The position numbers and the translations under genes are program-made. This document shows, in pieces, positions 24,451 to 55,619 of a stretch of 64,000 bases of DNA. Numbering within the stretch: the stretch's first letter is position 1; each line of letters starts with the position of its first letter. Source of the stretch: Muraenolepis orangiensis (taxonomy: Eukaryota; Chordata; Actinopteri; Gadiformes; Muraenolepididae). The notes below the pieces were generated by a model, which had not been told where the DNA came from, did not search any database, and worked only from the letters and a program-made list of their open reading frames with translations. The stretch covers positions 23,992,154-24,056,153 of the forward strand of contig CM051018.1 of the NCBI GenBank assembly GCA_027704905.1. The letters run 5' to 3'.

Positions 24451-24868
24451 GCCCTAGGGCTGCTCATACGTCATAACGTGTGCTTCATTTACATAAGAGG
24501 GCGGGTCTTATGTAAATGAGCCCCCTCCTCCTCGGTAACCGGAAACCAACCCAACTCGTGATGTCAGGGGCGGCTGCTGGTGTTGTCGTTATCAGCAGCA
24601 GAGGAGCATCGGAATGACTCCTTTTACCGATAATGAAACAACACAGAACAGGTATTAATTTATATATATTATATTAGATTATATTATCTAGCGTCACCTT
24701 CTTTGGACACGATGGGACTATAATAGACGGCGTGTTGCTCGGTAACAGGAACTGTCTCTCTCGTGAGGAACTAAGGGGGGGGGGTGATTTAGGTGAGCCG
24801 TTCGTTCGTCAAAGTTGAGATTTGTTGTTGCGTCATCGTTTAATAAACCATAGGTCATAGGTCATATC
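24451..24868 (+). promoter_or_regulatory. Putative promoter and 5' untranslated region of hps6
   Basis: The sequence directly upstream of the hps6 start. No TATA box is evident in a convincing place. A possible non-coding first exon ends CAGAACAG with GTATTAAT after it (near 24649), but its acceptor was not identified with confidence. Transcription start unknown. Confidence 0.4.
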
Positions 24869-27814
24869 ATGACCCGCCTGGAGCGACTAACGGATTTCAG
24901 CGACTTTACGCGCGGTCACGAACTACAGGAGTTTCTAAAACAGACCAGCAGCGCCACTACTATTAATAATAATAATAATTATGACCGATGCGAAGAAGCC
25001 CCCCATCTGTCCGATGACGTGCGCCTCAGTCCCGACGGGCGGCACGTTCACGTCATCCTCCGCGCGCCTCGGGTCGGTCTGCTGACTTTCGACCGGTACA
25101 GGAGCGCGCCGCTCGTGCCCCCCGGTCACCAGAAGCACCTGGAGCCGCGCTCCACGCGCGCGTCCGACGCCGTAGTGGACGTTATTTATTTGGAGAACAG
25201 CAGCAACAACATCAACAACAACAACCACGACCACCACAACAACCACAACGACAGCGACCGGAGCACTGATGACGTCAGCACGCTGGCCGTGGTGGTGCAC
25301 CACAGCGGCCGGGCGGAGTTCTGGAGGTTCCGGGAGAGCGCGGCGGGGTGGCGTCTCCTCCACGCCGCGGACCTGTGCAACAGCCCCCGCGCCCGGGTGG
25401 CGTCGGTGGCCTCCTGCGCCGACCTCATCGTCTGGTGCGAGGAGAGACCCCCCTCCGAGAGCTCCGCCGGCGGTGCCCCCAGGAACAACCTGAGATACTG
25501 CATTTGCAAGCGGGCCTACAAGGTGGTGGAGGAGGAGGAGGGGGAGGGGGGCGGCGTGAGTCTGGGGGGGGTGAAGATCGCCCTGCACAACAACCCCTGC
25601 TTCACCGTGGTCCCCTCGGGGGAGTACGTTTACCTGCTGCCCGCCGCCGCCGCCCCTCAGGAGAAGCCCCTCCCGACCGCCTCTCGGTGCCTTCTGTCGT
25701 GGAGGCCTCAGCGGGACACCTTCAGGGTGAGCAGCGCCTGTAAAGGCGCTTTACTGCGGAAGAAGGACTGCCCTTCCTCGCCCAAAGAAACAGACTTCAA
25801 GCGTCTGGTGACGGATTGTTTAGGTTACCTGTCCGCTCTGGACCCCCCGGAGATCCACGCCTTCTCCCCCGCGGCCTGCGGCGGGCTCTTCCTGCTGCTC
25901 AGCACGGGCTGGGTGACTCTCCTGCAGAGAGACGGGACGCTGAGGCCCGTCTACCGGCCGGCGGACCGCCGCCTGTCCGACCCCTCGTCCGCGGCGCCGT
26001 CCCCCGGTAGCTTCCACGCGTACCAGGACACACTGGCGCTGACCGCGGGCCGCACGCTGCTCCTGATCGACCTGAGGTGCGGCCGGGTGCTGGAGGAGAT
26101 CAACCTGAAGAGAGACGCCCTGCTGTACGTCAACAAGGCCCACAGACGGGCCCCCCACCTGCTGCTGGAGACCGGGCTGTATGTCGTGACGCGGCACTCG
26201 GCGGAGGAGGAGGAGTCAGACCCGTGGTGCTCCGGCGGTTCGGCCCTGGAGAGCGGCGGGGGCCCCGGGGCCCGCCTGGTGGAGTCTGTGTTCGAGGAGG
26301 CGTGTAAGTACTACCAGCAGAGAAGCCTGAGCAGCACCCAGCTCACCGTGGACAAGCTGAAGAAGGGGGGCATGTTCCAGGCCCCCATCTCCCTGGTCTC
26401 CATCCTCAAGGACTACCTCCACCACGGGGGGAGGCAGAAGGCGTCTAACGGAGCTCCTCCGGGGGCGGGCGGAGACCTGGCCGGGCAGGACAAGCTGCTG
26501 GGCTCCCTGGAGGCGGAGCTGAAGGCTCTGGTCTCGCTGGAGGAGGTCAAGGGGACGCTGGTGAGGGCCGGTGAGAAGGAGGCGGAGGCCATCTGCGAGA
26601 GCCTGGTCCAGCAGGAGGTGCGCAGGCTGCTCACCTCCTCGGAGCCGGAGGGCGAGGCTCTCCTCTACCTCAACTCGGTCTTCGGTCGGTTCCCCCGGCA
26701 GGCCTGGAGCGCCACGCGGGCCGTCCTGCAGCTCCACTGCCACGGCTCGGCCTCTCTGTCCAGTGAGGCCCCCGCGGAGGTGTGGAAGACCGTCCTGGGC
26801 CCCGTCCGGTCCCCCGGCCCTCCGGCTAACCCGGTCCACACCGACAGCCGGCCCCAACACAAGCCCTTTCTCGACGCTTTTCCCGTCCGTAACTCGGCCC
26901 CTAAAGCCATGGGTCCGGCCCTGCCCGTCTTTGAGCTCCTGTGCCTCGCCGTGCTCCGCTTCCAGGCGGGCTGGCTCCCGGGGTTCCTGGAGCTGGCCCA
27001 ACAGAAGCAGGGCGCGGGGGGCCTGAGCATCAGCCTGGCCTCCTCCTCCTGGAGCTACTCCTCGGGCCGGGGAGGGGGAGAGAACAGGGAGGGCGGCGCG
27101 CCGCTCTACAAACGGGCCCTGTCCGTCCTGCACGGCCGCGGGCCCGAGGCGGACCGCGAGCGGGACCTGGACCTCGAGGTGGAGCTGCTGCTGGTCAGCG
27201 GGCGGCCCAACGCCGTCCTCCAGGCCCTGAGGATCCTCATGAGCCGCTGCCAGTGGGAGAGAGTGACCCGCGTGGCCCAGAGGTTCTGCCAGCAGAGCCC
27301 GCTGCTCAACAAGGAGATCTTCGGCAGCCTGCTGTGCGAGGTGGCCCAGCACCGAGACCTCGACCCCTACCTGGACCTGCTCTGGGCGCTGTGCCCCGAG
27401 GACCTCACCGTCACCGCCGTCCTCAACCTGGTGCTGAAGACTGTTCCCGCCCCCAACCCCTCCTCCTCCACCCTCCCCTCCTCCACCCTCTCCTCCTCCT
27501 CCTCGGCCAGGCACCCGACACCGTTCCCCCGGCCCCGCTCGGCGGAGCTGACGGTGGGCCTCCTGAAGCCTCTGCTCAGGAAGGTCCTCCAGAGGGAGAC
27601 CAAACCCAGCCAGCGCTACGCCGACATCCTCCAGTCGCCTGTATTCCCCCCGGCCACGCCCCCCCGACAGCCCACCCACAAGCAGACCGGGCCGGTGGCC
27701 CGGGACAACCCCACGGCCGGCTCCACAACCCCACCGCCGACACCACCCCCACTGACACCACCCCCGCCGACACCACCCGAACACCAGACACTGGGACAGA
27801 GCGGTCCGTTCTGA
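24869..27814 (+). CDS. hps6: Hermansky-Pudlak syndrome 6 protein homologue (BLOC-2 subunit)
   Basis: Single-exon open frame of 981 aa, GC-rich unlike its surroundings. HPS6 forms the BLOC-2 complex with HPS3 and HPS5, which directs cargo to melanosomes and other lysosome-related organelles in the cytosol/endosome system (family knowledge). Recognisable blocks: SPDGRHVHVILRAPR (about 52-66), VWCEER (about 188-193), VFEEACKYYQQRSLSSTQLT (about 473-492), LPVFELLCLAVLRFQAGWLP, LELELL-like LEVELLLVSGRPNAVLQALR (about 769-788), NKEIFGSLLCEVAQHRDLDP, LTVGLLKPLLRKVLQR (about 893-908) and YADILQSP near the C-terminus. Human HPS6 is 775 aa and also a single exon. The extra length lies partly in an Asn/His-rich stretch (about 111-129), in acidic or Gly-rich loops and in a Pro/Thr-rich tail (about 945-975). 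The start ATG at 24869 gives the only upstream in-frame Met that precedes the conserved region. No frameshift or stop. The next gene (prominin) converges on it. Confidence 0.95.
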   Translation: MTRLERLTDFSDFTRGHELQEFLKQTSSATTINNNNNYDRCEEAPHLSDDVRLSPDGRHVHVILRAPRVGLLTFDRYRSAPLVPPGHQKHLEPRSTRASDAVVDVIYLENSSNNINNNNHDHHNNHNDSDRSTDDVSTLAVVVHHSGRAEFWRFRESAAGWRLLHAADLCNSPRARVASVASCADLIVWCEERPPSESSAGGAPRNNLRYCICKRAYKVVEEEEGEGGGVSLGGVKIALHNNPCFTVVPSGEYVYLLPAAAAPQEKPLPTASRCLLSWRPQRDTFRVSSACKGALLRKKDCPSSPKETDFKRLVTDCLGYLSALDPPEIHAFSPAACGGLFLLLSTGWVTLLQRDGTLRPVYRPADRRLSDPSSAAPSPGSFHAYQDTLALTAGRTLLLIDLRCGRVLEEINLKRDALLYVNKAHRRAPHLLLETGLYVVTRHSAEEEESDPWCSGGSALESGGGPGARLVESVFEEACKYYQQRSLSSTQLTVDKLKKGGMFQAPISLVSILKDYLHHGGRQKASNGAPPGAGGDLAGQDKLLGSLEAELKALVSLEEVKGTLVRAGEKEAEAICESLVQQEVRRLLTSSEPEGEALLYLNSVFGRFPRQAWSATRAVLQLHCHGSASLSSEAPAEVWKTVLGPVRSPGPPANPVHTDSRPQHKPFLDAFPVRNSAPKAMGPALPVFELLCLAVLRFQAGWLPGFLELAQQKQGAGGLSISLASSSWSYSSGRGGGENREGGAPLYKRALSVLHGRGPEADRERDLDLEVELLLVSGRPNAVLQALRILMSRCQWERVTRVAQRFCQQSPLLNKEIFGSLLCEVAQHRDLDPYLDLLWALCPEDLTVTAVLNLVLKTVPAPNPSSSTLPSSTLSSSSSARHPTPFPRPRSAELTVGLLKPLLRKVLQRETKPSQRYADILQSPVFPPATPPRQPTHKQTGPVARDNPTAGSTTPPPTPPPLTPPPPTPPEHQTLGQSGPF

Positions 27815-28536
<722 letters not shown>

Positions 28537-28628
28537 AGACCGATGAACATTGGTTAATAACAGGCTTTGTTCAAGCACATTTGGTCGATTACTGATTTCC
28601 TCAATCTAGACTATTCCGTTTTTAAAGG

Positions 28629-30036
<1,408 letters not shown>

Positions 30037-30292
30037 TCGGGGGGACCCCTCCCATCCCTGAGCGGGGGGACCCCTCCCATCCCTGAGTGGGGGACCCCTC
30101 CCATCCCTGAGTGGGGGACCCCTCCCATCCCTGAGCGGGGGAACCCCTCCCATCCCTGAGTGGGGGACCCCTCCCATCCCTGAGTGGGGGACCCCCCCAT
30201 CCCTGAATGGGGGACCCCTCCCATCCCTGAGCGGGGGAACCCCTCCCATCCCTGAGCGGGGGAACCCCTCCCATCCCTGAGCGGGGGACCAG
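30037..30292. repeat. 24-bp minisatellite
   Basis: About 10.5 units of GGGGGACCCCTCCCATCCCT + GAGY, with GGGGAA variants. Each unit contains GGGGACCCC-like inverted symmetry. Confidence 0.94.
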
Positions 30293-30832
30293 ACGTCATG
30301 TCAATGCTGTGCCCCATCAGTTCTATTGGCTTTGGCTTCCATGTCAAAGTCAACATATTTGCGTTTGTTAAATGTGTGTGTATATGAATACCAGTATACA
30401 TCTATCTAAAACTCTGCTTTGTTTTAATTAAATTGAACATGCTTATACTGAAAAGGTGTTCCTGGTTTTGGTTTCATCTCGACGGCAGCGCAGTGTGGTC
30501 TTAAAGTCGTTGTGTGTGGGCCCACGTTATGTTCTGCTTGGCTCTCTTGATTATCAAAGCCCAGATCTGTTTGTAAAAGATACGCATCAAATCACACTAA
30601 ACACATATGGAACCGATTGTCCAAACCGGTGTATCTGTTTGAATCCATTTTTTTTAACAGAAAAAGAGCAACTTTAATTGGGAGTTCAATTTGAGTTGTT
30701 TTCATTGTTGAGATGTGAGATAAGACGGGACGTGGTCCTCACTGCACAAACATCATGGGGTCAAAGGTCAGGTTGTACAAGGCCTCCCTTCAGACCTCAC
30801 GGTTCACACACAGTGAGGCGCTGAGCGGGCTG
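30293..30832. other. Unassigned sequence
   Basis: No gene or repeat recognised. Confidence 0.4.
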
Positions 30833-31155
30833 GTTGGTGTGTGTGTTGAAGGCTGGTTGGTGTGTGTGTTGAAGGCTGGTTGGTGTGTGTGTTGAAGGCT
30901 GGTTGGTGTGTGTGTTGAAGGCTGGTTGGTGTGTGGTGAAGGCTGGTTGGTGTGTGTGGTGAAGGCTGGTTGGTGTGTGTGGTGAAGGCTGGTTGGTGTG
31001 TGTGGTGAAGGCTGGTTGGTGTGTGGTGAAGGCTGGTTGGAGGCTGGTTGAAGGCTGGTTGGTGTGTGGTGAAGGCTGGTTGAAGGCTGGTTGGTGTGTG
31101 TGGTGAAGGCTGGTTGGTGTGTGTGTTGGAGGCTGGTTGGTGTGTGGTGAAGGCT
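30833..31155. repeat. GGCTGGTTGGTGTGTG minisatellite
   Basis: Units of about 19-23 bp (GGCTGGTTGGTGTGTGTGTT + GAA and shorter GGTGAA forms), about 15 copies, with some truncated GGCTGGTTGAA units. Confidence 0.92.
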
Positions 31156-31294
31156 GTTGATGCTATTGATTCCTCTGGTCTATCTTTAGCCCTTAGATGT
31201 TGAAACCTGCTTTTAGCACTTAGTCCAACTGAGCTAACTGGAACTCAGGTTCCACCCGTGGCTTTGGTCTAAAGTATCAGGATGATGTGACTTT

Positions 31295-31645
31295 ATTTCA
31301 TTAGATTAGATTCAAATGTATGAAATAATTTGCCATCTACCCAGAGTGCAAATGTTGCAGTAAAGTGCATAGTAATATATAATGTACATTTGTTGACTAC
31401 TACTAAAAACAGGTATAAAATAACTAGTATGAGATATGTGCCAAATAGAGATATATATTTATATATATATAAATATATATAAATGTATATACAGCAGGTA
31501 TAGTGAGCAGGGGTGTGTAGTTATATCAACAGTTGAACATTTATATATATATATATATATATACGGTAAGTGTAAAAAATGTACCTGACTATCATACAGG
31601 TATGTAAACAATTGATATGTAAACTACAAGTAGAGAGTTATGATT
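31295..31645 (+). mobile_element. Retroelement 3' end, (ATTAG)n family
   Basis: TTAGATTAGATTCAAATGTA, CCAGAGTGCAAATGTT, AAAACAGGTATAAAATAACT and GTATGAGATATGTGC occur in the same order as at 23985-24260. AT-rich tracts are included. Confidence 0.7.
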
Positions 31646-32102
31646 ACAGTGCAAGGCCGTGGAAGACATGTGTCAACTTCAACTTCTGTTTGGAGAGCCC
31701 CAGGGGACTGGAACCTCTGGTCTTGGAGCGTGGAACCTGTTATTCCCAAAGATATCTCTTAGATAAGCAGTGACTTTATCCCACATGAGGAATGAGAACG
31801 CAAACGCACAATCTATGAATCACTAACACATTTTTAATCAGTTGATCTGACCACATTTTTTACATTCAATGTAATCAGGTAAAAACGACCATATTAAGTG
31901 CTTTCAAAACAGTAAAAGATGAATCTAATCTAAATGAGTACAAAACTAAATAATCCCAGAATCAGGTCAGCCACTACAAAATATATCCTTAGAATTAAAT
32001 GTTGTACAACATCCATGTTGTACAACTTACAGTGTCACGACATCTAATAACTATATATAATATACTAATTATATATGATAAATATGTATACATTATACCT
32101 GG
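31646..32102. other. AT-rich unassigned sequence
   Basis: No gene or repeat recognised. Confidence 0.4.
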
Positions 32103-32525
32103 CAAATTAACTCTAATGTCCACAAGAACATATAATAAGAGATCAACCTATTTCCTTGAGAATTAAACAGAGATTGTTGTATATTGTTTAAGGTGGATGA
32201 GGTACAATATTCACAATACAAAAATAAGTCAGTTGATGCAGTTTGGCACAATATGAGTAAGGGTCTGAACCAAGAACCCCCCCATGGCTCTGCCTTAAGG
32301 CACGGGACCAATAGATGAACAAAACCTATTTTACAGTTTCCTGTTATGGCTTCATTCACACACAATGTTTTAAAACAGCAAAATATTGCGCTTTCCAGCC
32401 AAATTAAGTATAATGTCCACAAGAACATATACTAAGAGATCAACCTATTTCCTTGAGAATTAAACAGAGATCGTTGTATATTTTTTAAGGTTGATAAGGT
32501 ACAATATTCACAATACAAAAATACC
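32103..32525. repeat. Pair of about 125-bp direct repeats
   Basis: TAATGTCCACAAGAACATAT, AAGAGATCAACCTATTTCCT and GTACAATATTCACAATACAA occur in order at 32112-32222 and again at 32409-32517, with a few differences. Confidence 0.88.
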
Positions 32526-33417
32526 ATAGAAAATGATGTGAAAATTGTAGAAAATCGATGAGATATAAAAGACTGATTTCAAGTAAAACATTTGATTACA
32601 TGTAGATACTAATTACAGCTCACTTTTGTAGAAAAAAAAAGTGTGTCTGCAATATCTGCAAGTGTTGTCATATAATCACATGTTCTAGTCAGTTTTAATA
32701 TTTTAAACAATACTTGAGCCCCTATGGACCATTTCAAGGGAAAAGATTGGGAGCCACAATGATCCATAGAAGCGTATTGATTGAAGTGAGTGGACCACGC
32801 AGGGCGGGATCTCTGCTCCCGCTTTGCGTGGGATTCATTTAGTGTCTTGTCCCGAATTTGTATCTGGATTTAACTGGATGTTGGGCTTCAATAGAGTTAT
32901 ATCTATTGTGTAACACCTTTCAAGGGTGAATAGTTTGACCATTCATTAAAAAAACAACTACATGACAATGTGGTTTCACAGTGAGCTAACTAGACAAGTG
33001 AGAGAGCTAACCTTGAAGTTACATAATGCACTCAGAAACAGTGCTGGGTTTTAGGCTCTGAACACGCACACACACACACACCCACGCACGCACGCACGCA
33101 CACACACACACCCACGCACACACACACACACCCACGCACACACCCAGCCGGTTCGAGGTCAACACTCTACATGCAGAGGGATACACTTGCTTATTTCTAA
33201 TGTTTTCCTTCCCAGCAGAGAGCTGTGCTCTGTTCCTCTGTGAGTCACACATCCTCATCCTCCACACCTCAGAACTGCAGCATGGTGGCTCTCGGGATGG
33301 GGTTCATCATTACGTGTTTACTGAAAATCAAACCATAAAGTCAATGATTATAGAATTAGAATATATAATTGTGCAAAAGATTGTGTGTGTATGTGTGTGT
33401 GTGTGTGCACATGCTTC
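32526..33417 (-). other. Probable 3' flank/UTR of the prominin gene
   Basis: Lies directly downstream of the prominin stop on the minus strand. It has a CA/CCCACGCA microsatellite (33061-33147) and a possible ATTAAA poly(A) signal (TTTAAT on the plus strand near 32694). No other gene recognised. Confidence 0.45.
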
Positions 33418-50860
<17,443 letters not shown>

Positions 50861-52077
50861 CACGACAGTTGCTACTACGGGGGGCGGGAGAACACTTACA
50901 TGGTTATAGGGGCCATGGCATCAGAGTCTGTCTTAATGAAATAACATGAATGATAATAAGGATGAACAGGAGGAAGAGCAGCTTAGATAAGCGACCTTGT
51001 TTAATCAGACCACGCTGAGTCACTGATAGAAAGCCTTTGTAAAGCTCACCCGTTATCACATCCACCGAGGAACAGCAAACCGTCCACTCTGTTTACCCAT
51101 CAATATTGACACAATGTTTTAATTACAAGGAACTTTGGAAAAGAACCGGTTGTGAGGGATTTAAAAACAAAGACCTGAAACCACAGGGGAACTGTCATGA
51201 TATTCAGTGCCATTTGGTTAGATAGGGTGGGTTACGACCCTAAAGAATACCACCTGAACCAGACAGGGACAGGAGGGGAACTGGGACACTGATAACTCAT
51301 TGTTTGGAGAGAGAGAGAGAGCTGGCCTCACCTGGCCTCATCAAATTGCAAAAAAAACACTTGATGAACTACTTTGATTGTTAAGAGAAGTTGGAGGCTA
51401 ATAAAGCAGCCAACAAGAGACGCTGCTCCTGAGAGACACAGACCGCCTGAGAGTATTGGCTAGAAACGCTTAGCTTGCTTTGACTTTAAGTCCTTGTTCC
51501 AACATGCGGGTGTAGAGAGGACAGGCAGAAACCACCACAATACAACGGAGAAGGAAGAGAGAGACAAGGGACAATGGAGAGACAAAACACATAACAAAAT
51601 GCAGGGGAAGAAGAGAAATTAAAGAAATTAAAGAGGAACCAGGAAAGGATGAATAAAGTGAGAGGTTTGGTCATTTACCTGTCGATTTGGTTTATTCCCC
51701 TTCTTCTCTTCTTCTTCTTCTTCTTCAGGAGCAGGTGCACAACTCCCCAAGGAGGCCGGGAGATTGAGTCAACCCTCTCCAGTTATGTGGCCTCTTTAAG
51801 ACCCGCCTCAAGTGGGTTAGCTAGATCCACACAGGTGTATGATGGCTCTACACACCTACACACACATACATACACACATACATACACATACACACACACA
51901 CCTCTGCACACGCTGTAAAGTGGAGGTCTAGCTAGTAGGGAGTAGAGGGAGGGAAGAAGGGAAGTAGAACCAGGAAGGGAGGGTATTTGAGCTGGAAGCA
52001 GGAGGAGGGAAGGAACAGAGTCAATAATTGAAGGGAGGGTAGCCAAACAAAAGTGAATTATTCCTTTGAGGTTGTTA

Positions 52078-52078
<1 letters not shown>
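50861..52078 (-). promoter_or_regulatory. Upstream region of the prominin gene
   Basis: Must contain the promoter and 5' untranslated sequence. No TATA box or CpG cluster stands out. (TTC)n at 51699-51728 and a CA-rich patch at 51855-51906. A non-coding first exon further upstream cannot be excluded. Confidence 0.35.
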
Positions 52079-52250
<172 letters not shown>

Positions 52251-52392
52251 ATTCTGAACATTGGGAATGTCTTCAAATATGGGAAGAAGATTTGGATCCA
52301 TCTTAAAACGTGTAAAAAACCTTTTCAGTTGATCAGTTGATCAGTTTATCAGGACCTAAGAACTGGGGGTGGTTTCCTTCCATGGCCTAGAG

Positions 52393-54151
52393 CAGTGGTC
52401 CTCAAACCTTTTTCAATAATGTACCCCCTTTGAAAAAAAATGTCAGCCAAGTACCCCTGATCAGCGCAAAAACAATTTGGTAGGGAAAAAGTCTATAAAA
52501 GAGGTCTCGTACAGCGCTGCACCATCAGAAAGGAAAGCATCCACCGGAGGAAAGCAGGTGAAATCCCCCTCTGCACATGCCCTTTTCCACTGCTCTACTT
52601 TCTTCAGAAAACCGCCCACCTTGTCATACAGGTTCAGAATGTTGGTGTCCTTGCCCTGCAGACACACATTCAGTTTGTTAAGTTTGCTGAATATATCTGC
52701 CAGATAGCTAAGCTTTGCAAGCCAGTCTGTGTCCTCAAACAAGATGGCATGAGATCCGTGCTCTGACAGAAAGGTGCACACTTCAGATCGTAATTCCAAC
52801 AGCCTGTTGAGTATTCTCCCTGAGAGAGCCAGCGCACTTCTGTGTGTAATAGCAGTTGTGTGTGTTCCGCTCCCATGTTTTCACACAGGCGGCGAAACAG
52901 TCGCACATTAAGTGGCCTTGACTTAATAAAGTTGATTACTTTTACACTGCCGTTCAAAACGTCATGCAACACAGGACTCATTTTCTTGGACGCCAGTGCT
53001 TCCCTGTGTATGACACAGTGATTCCACTGCACTTCAGGGTTTTCATTTGGAATCCGCGCCATGAGTCCTTTCACGCAGCCGGTCATCAGTACAGACACTG
53101 GTGCAGGATTTCCAGTTCAGACCGTTTTCACCAAAAAACAACATTAAAAACATAAAAAATGTCCTCCCCAGTTGTTTTCCCCTCCAAACTCTTGCAGAAA
53201 AGTATGTGTTCGCGAATGTCGTCAGTATCAACGTATCTCACAAACGCAACAAGCTGTGCGTTTCCACTGACATCTGTCGATTCATCAAAAAGTGAAAGGG
53301 AGTGAAAAGGAATCGCCGAGTTTTCCCACAACCTGATCACACTATGTGTGTTCCCATGGTATCTATTCTGAGACAAACGGTGTCATTTGACAAAGGCACA
53401 GTTTTTAACTTATCCGCCGCGTTTTTGTCCAGCATAGTCTCGGCCAATACAACAGCGACTGGAAGTAAAAGGTCTTCAGCTGTGGTGAATGGCTTTTTGG
53501 CTTTAGCTATGAGCAAAGACACCACATAAGACGCCTGCAGTGCTTTGGCTGATGTTGTGGAGACTTTTCGTATCGTTTCTTGAGATGATCTGAAGTCCGA
53601 AAATTATTTTAAAAAACTCTGGTGGCTTACCAACATGACATGGATGTTTTGTGCCGAGATGTCGTTGAAGGTGCGCTGGCTTCATGGAACTGTTGGCTAA
53701 TTTCTCCCCGCAAAAAAAGCACAGTGCCTTGGGAGGGTTGCAGCTAGTTGAGGTAAATCCCATTAAAACATATTCATCCTGATACTGACGGTATTTTGTT
53801 GGCTCTGTTTTCACTTTCATTTTGACTTCTTTCTCAGTGTTTTCAGCTGTATCGCTGCTACGTTTTTTCAAAACTGTCTTCCCGCTCACAATTGAACGTG
53901 ATTGCGTAGCCTAACCTTATGTTGTTAGCACAGTTTACGGCAGTAACGATTAAAAACAGAAATATTGAATATCGAATGTTTTTTACCGAATTTTAATTTA
54001 CATTTTAATTTAATGTATTGTAGTATCATTATTTTAGGAATTATGCATGACTGATTTTTTTTAAATTAACATTAAAAAAAAATCTCACGTACCCCCTGCA
54101 GTACTCCAACGTACCCCTAGGGGTCCGCGTACCCCCATTTGAGAACCACTG
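52393..54151 (-). mobile_element. Degenerate hAT transposon
   Basis: The ends are CAGTGGTCCTCAAA (52393) and, inverted at 54151, CAGTGGTTCTCAAA. A perfect 8-bp duplication, GCCTAGAG, lies at 52385-52392 and 54152-54159. The inside holds a broken transposase on the minus strand. The end sequence with GTACCCC repeats is distinct from the other two hAT elements in the window, so three different hAT families are present. Confidence 0.92.
52461..53889 (-). pseudogene. hAT transposase remnant, ZBED5/FAM200-like
   Basis: The first part (53889 down to about 53560) has the BED-finger stretch YVLMGFTSTSCNPPKALCFF with C, C and HLQRHLGTKH. Later pieces in shifting frames show FDESTDVSGNAQLVAFVRY (first catalytic Asp), WNHCVIHREALASKKM, HTEVRWLSQG and LAKLSYLADIFSKLN. 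At least four frame breaks occur, and the C-terminal dimerisation region is missing. Non-functional. Confidence 0.88.
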
Positions 54152-54159
54152 GCCTAGAG

Positions 54160-54599
54160 CACACCTTAAGCTCCCCCTGGTTTTATTGCTGAAGTCAGAC
54201 TAGACCATTGTCAGTGAAGCATTGTTCCTCCGTTTAACAGGGTGGATACAGAATGTAAGTCTATCAATAAGCTGTAAAGGTCCACTTAGCTTTGTGATGT
54301 ATCTGACATTTAATGACATAAACTGGTAGATCAGATCTTTATGGATTAGTAAAGCATGTACTTACGAACTTTTGGAACAACATTTACATCACATACGCTA
54401 CAGCTGTTGTTTTTGTCTCACTGTCTCGTAGCACGATGCTCTTGGTTTGGTTTGGGGAAGTGATGTGCATGGCAAAGGCTTCTGAAACACACCCACATCC
54501 ACATTCACATTTCCTAGTAAAAACGATAACGCAATAACCCGCAGGTCTCTCGGATCTCTGGCGTCCACACAGTTACCAGAGAGAGTTCCCCCTGGGTGT
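54160..54599. other. Unassigned sequence
   Basis: No gene or known repeat recognised. Confidence 0.4.
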
Positions 54600-54870
54600 G
54601 GATTAGATTAGATTAGATTAGATTAGATTAGATTCGATTAGATTAGATTAAAATGTATTGTCAGTGTACAGCACAAGAACATGGAAAGGAATTTGGCATC
54701 TAACCAGAGTGCAAATGTTAACATATTTTACACATTATTTAACCACTGTACATTATATATTACCATGCACTTTACTGTTAACATTTGCACTCTGGTTAGA
54801 TGCTAAACTCCTTTCTCTGTACTGTACTTGTGCTGCTGTGCAATGACAATACATTTTAATCTAATCTAAT
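54600..54870. repeat. Foldback (inverted) repeat of the (ATTAG)n family
   Basis: Left arm: (GATTA)n, AAAATGTATTGTCAGTG, GGCATCTAACCAGAGTGCAA, ATGTTAACA. Right arm is its inverse: TGTTAACATTTGCACTCTGG, TTAGATGCTAAACTCC, CAATGACAATACATTTTAAT, (CTAAT)n. Arms are about 115 bp with a loop of about 50 bp. Confidence 0.92.
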
Positions 54871-55194
54871 GATCTGATTATATACCTCGGGCCTATATCG
54901 TTTTGAAGATGTAATTCGATTAGGTTTAAATTAAGTTAAATTCACACACACACAAACACACCGCTGTTTGCAACTGATCCTTTGACTTTGACCGCGAATT
55001 ATAGCGCCCCCTAGGGGCGAAGTGGTGCCAAACGTTTAGGAGACCTATTGACCAGGATACAAATGACTAATAAGTGTGACCAATTGTAAAACCTTGTACT
55101 AGTCACCGTCTGAGATACGGGCGTTTCTAAAAAACAACAGGTATCCACAGGTAACCTGTATCCACAGGTAACCTGTGGATACAGGTTAGGTTAG

Positions 55195-55470
55195 TATTTT
55201 ATTAGTATTTTATTACAGCCAATTTGCACTATACGTATTGTTGTATATTGTATATACCTGTATTACTGTAATAATACTGTAAATTGTGCAATTCATCTGT
55301 CAATACATTTAGATTTCATTTAGTTATATTTTGTTTATACTAGTTTAGTTTAGTTTGTTGTTATTTAGTTTTTAGGTATTAGTATACTTTGTGTGCATTT
55401 ATTCCTTCTGTTTCAACTGTTGCACCTTAATTCCCCTCGGGATAAATAAAGTCATCTTGAATCTTGAATA
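55195..55470 (+). mobile_element. 5'-truncated LINE 3' end
   Basis: GCCAATTTGCACTATACGTA, GTAATAATACTGTAAATTGT, TGTTTCAACTGTTGCACCTT and the CTTGAATCTTGAA tail match 36125-36411, the 3' end of the LINE in the prominin gene. Confidence 0.9.
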
Positions 55471-55619
55471 CAGGTAACCTGTATCCACAGGTAACCTGTG
55501 AAACCTGTGGATACAGGTTACCTGTATCCACAGGTTACCTGTATCCACAGGTTTCACAGGTTACCTGTGGATACAGGTACACTGTAAACCCGAATAAGTT
55601 AGCAGAACTCAAAAATTTT

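Noticed and set aside
26216..27784. 522-codon antisense frame opposite hps6
   Set aside because: A shadow of a GC-rich coding strand; no recognisable protein family, while the sense frame is clearly HPS6.
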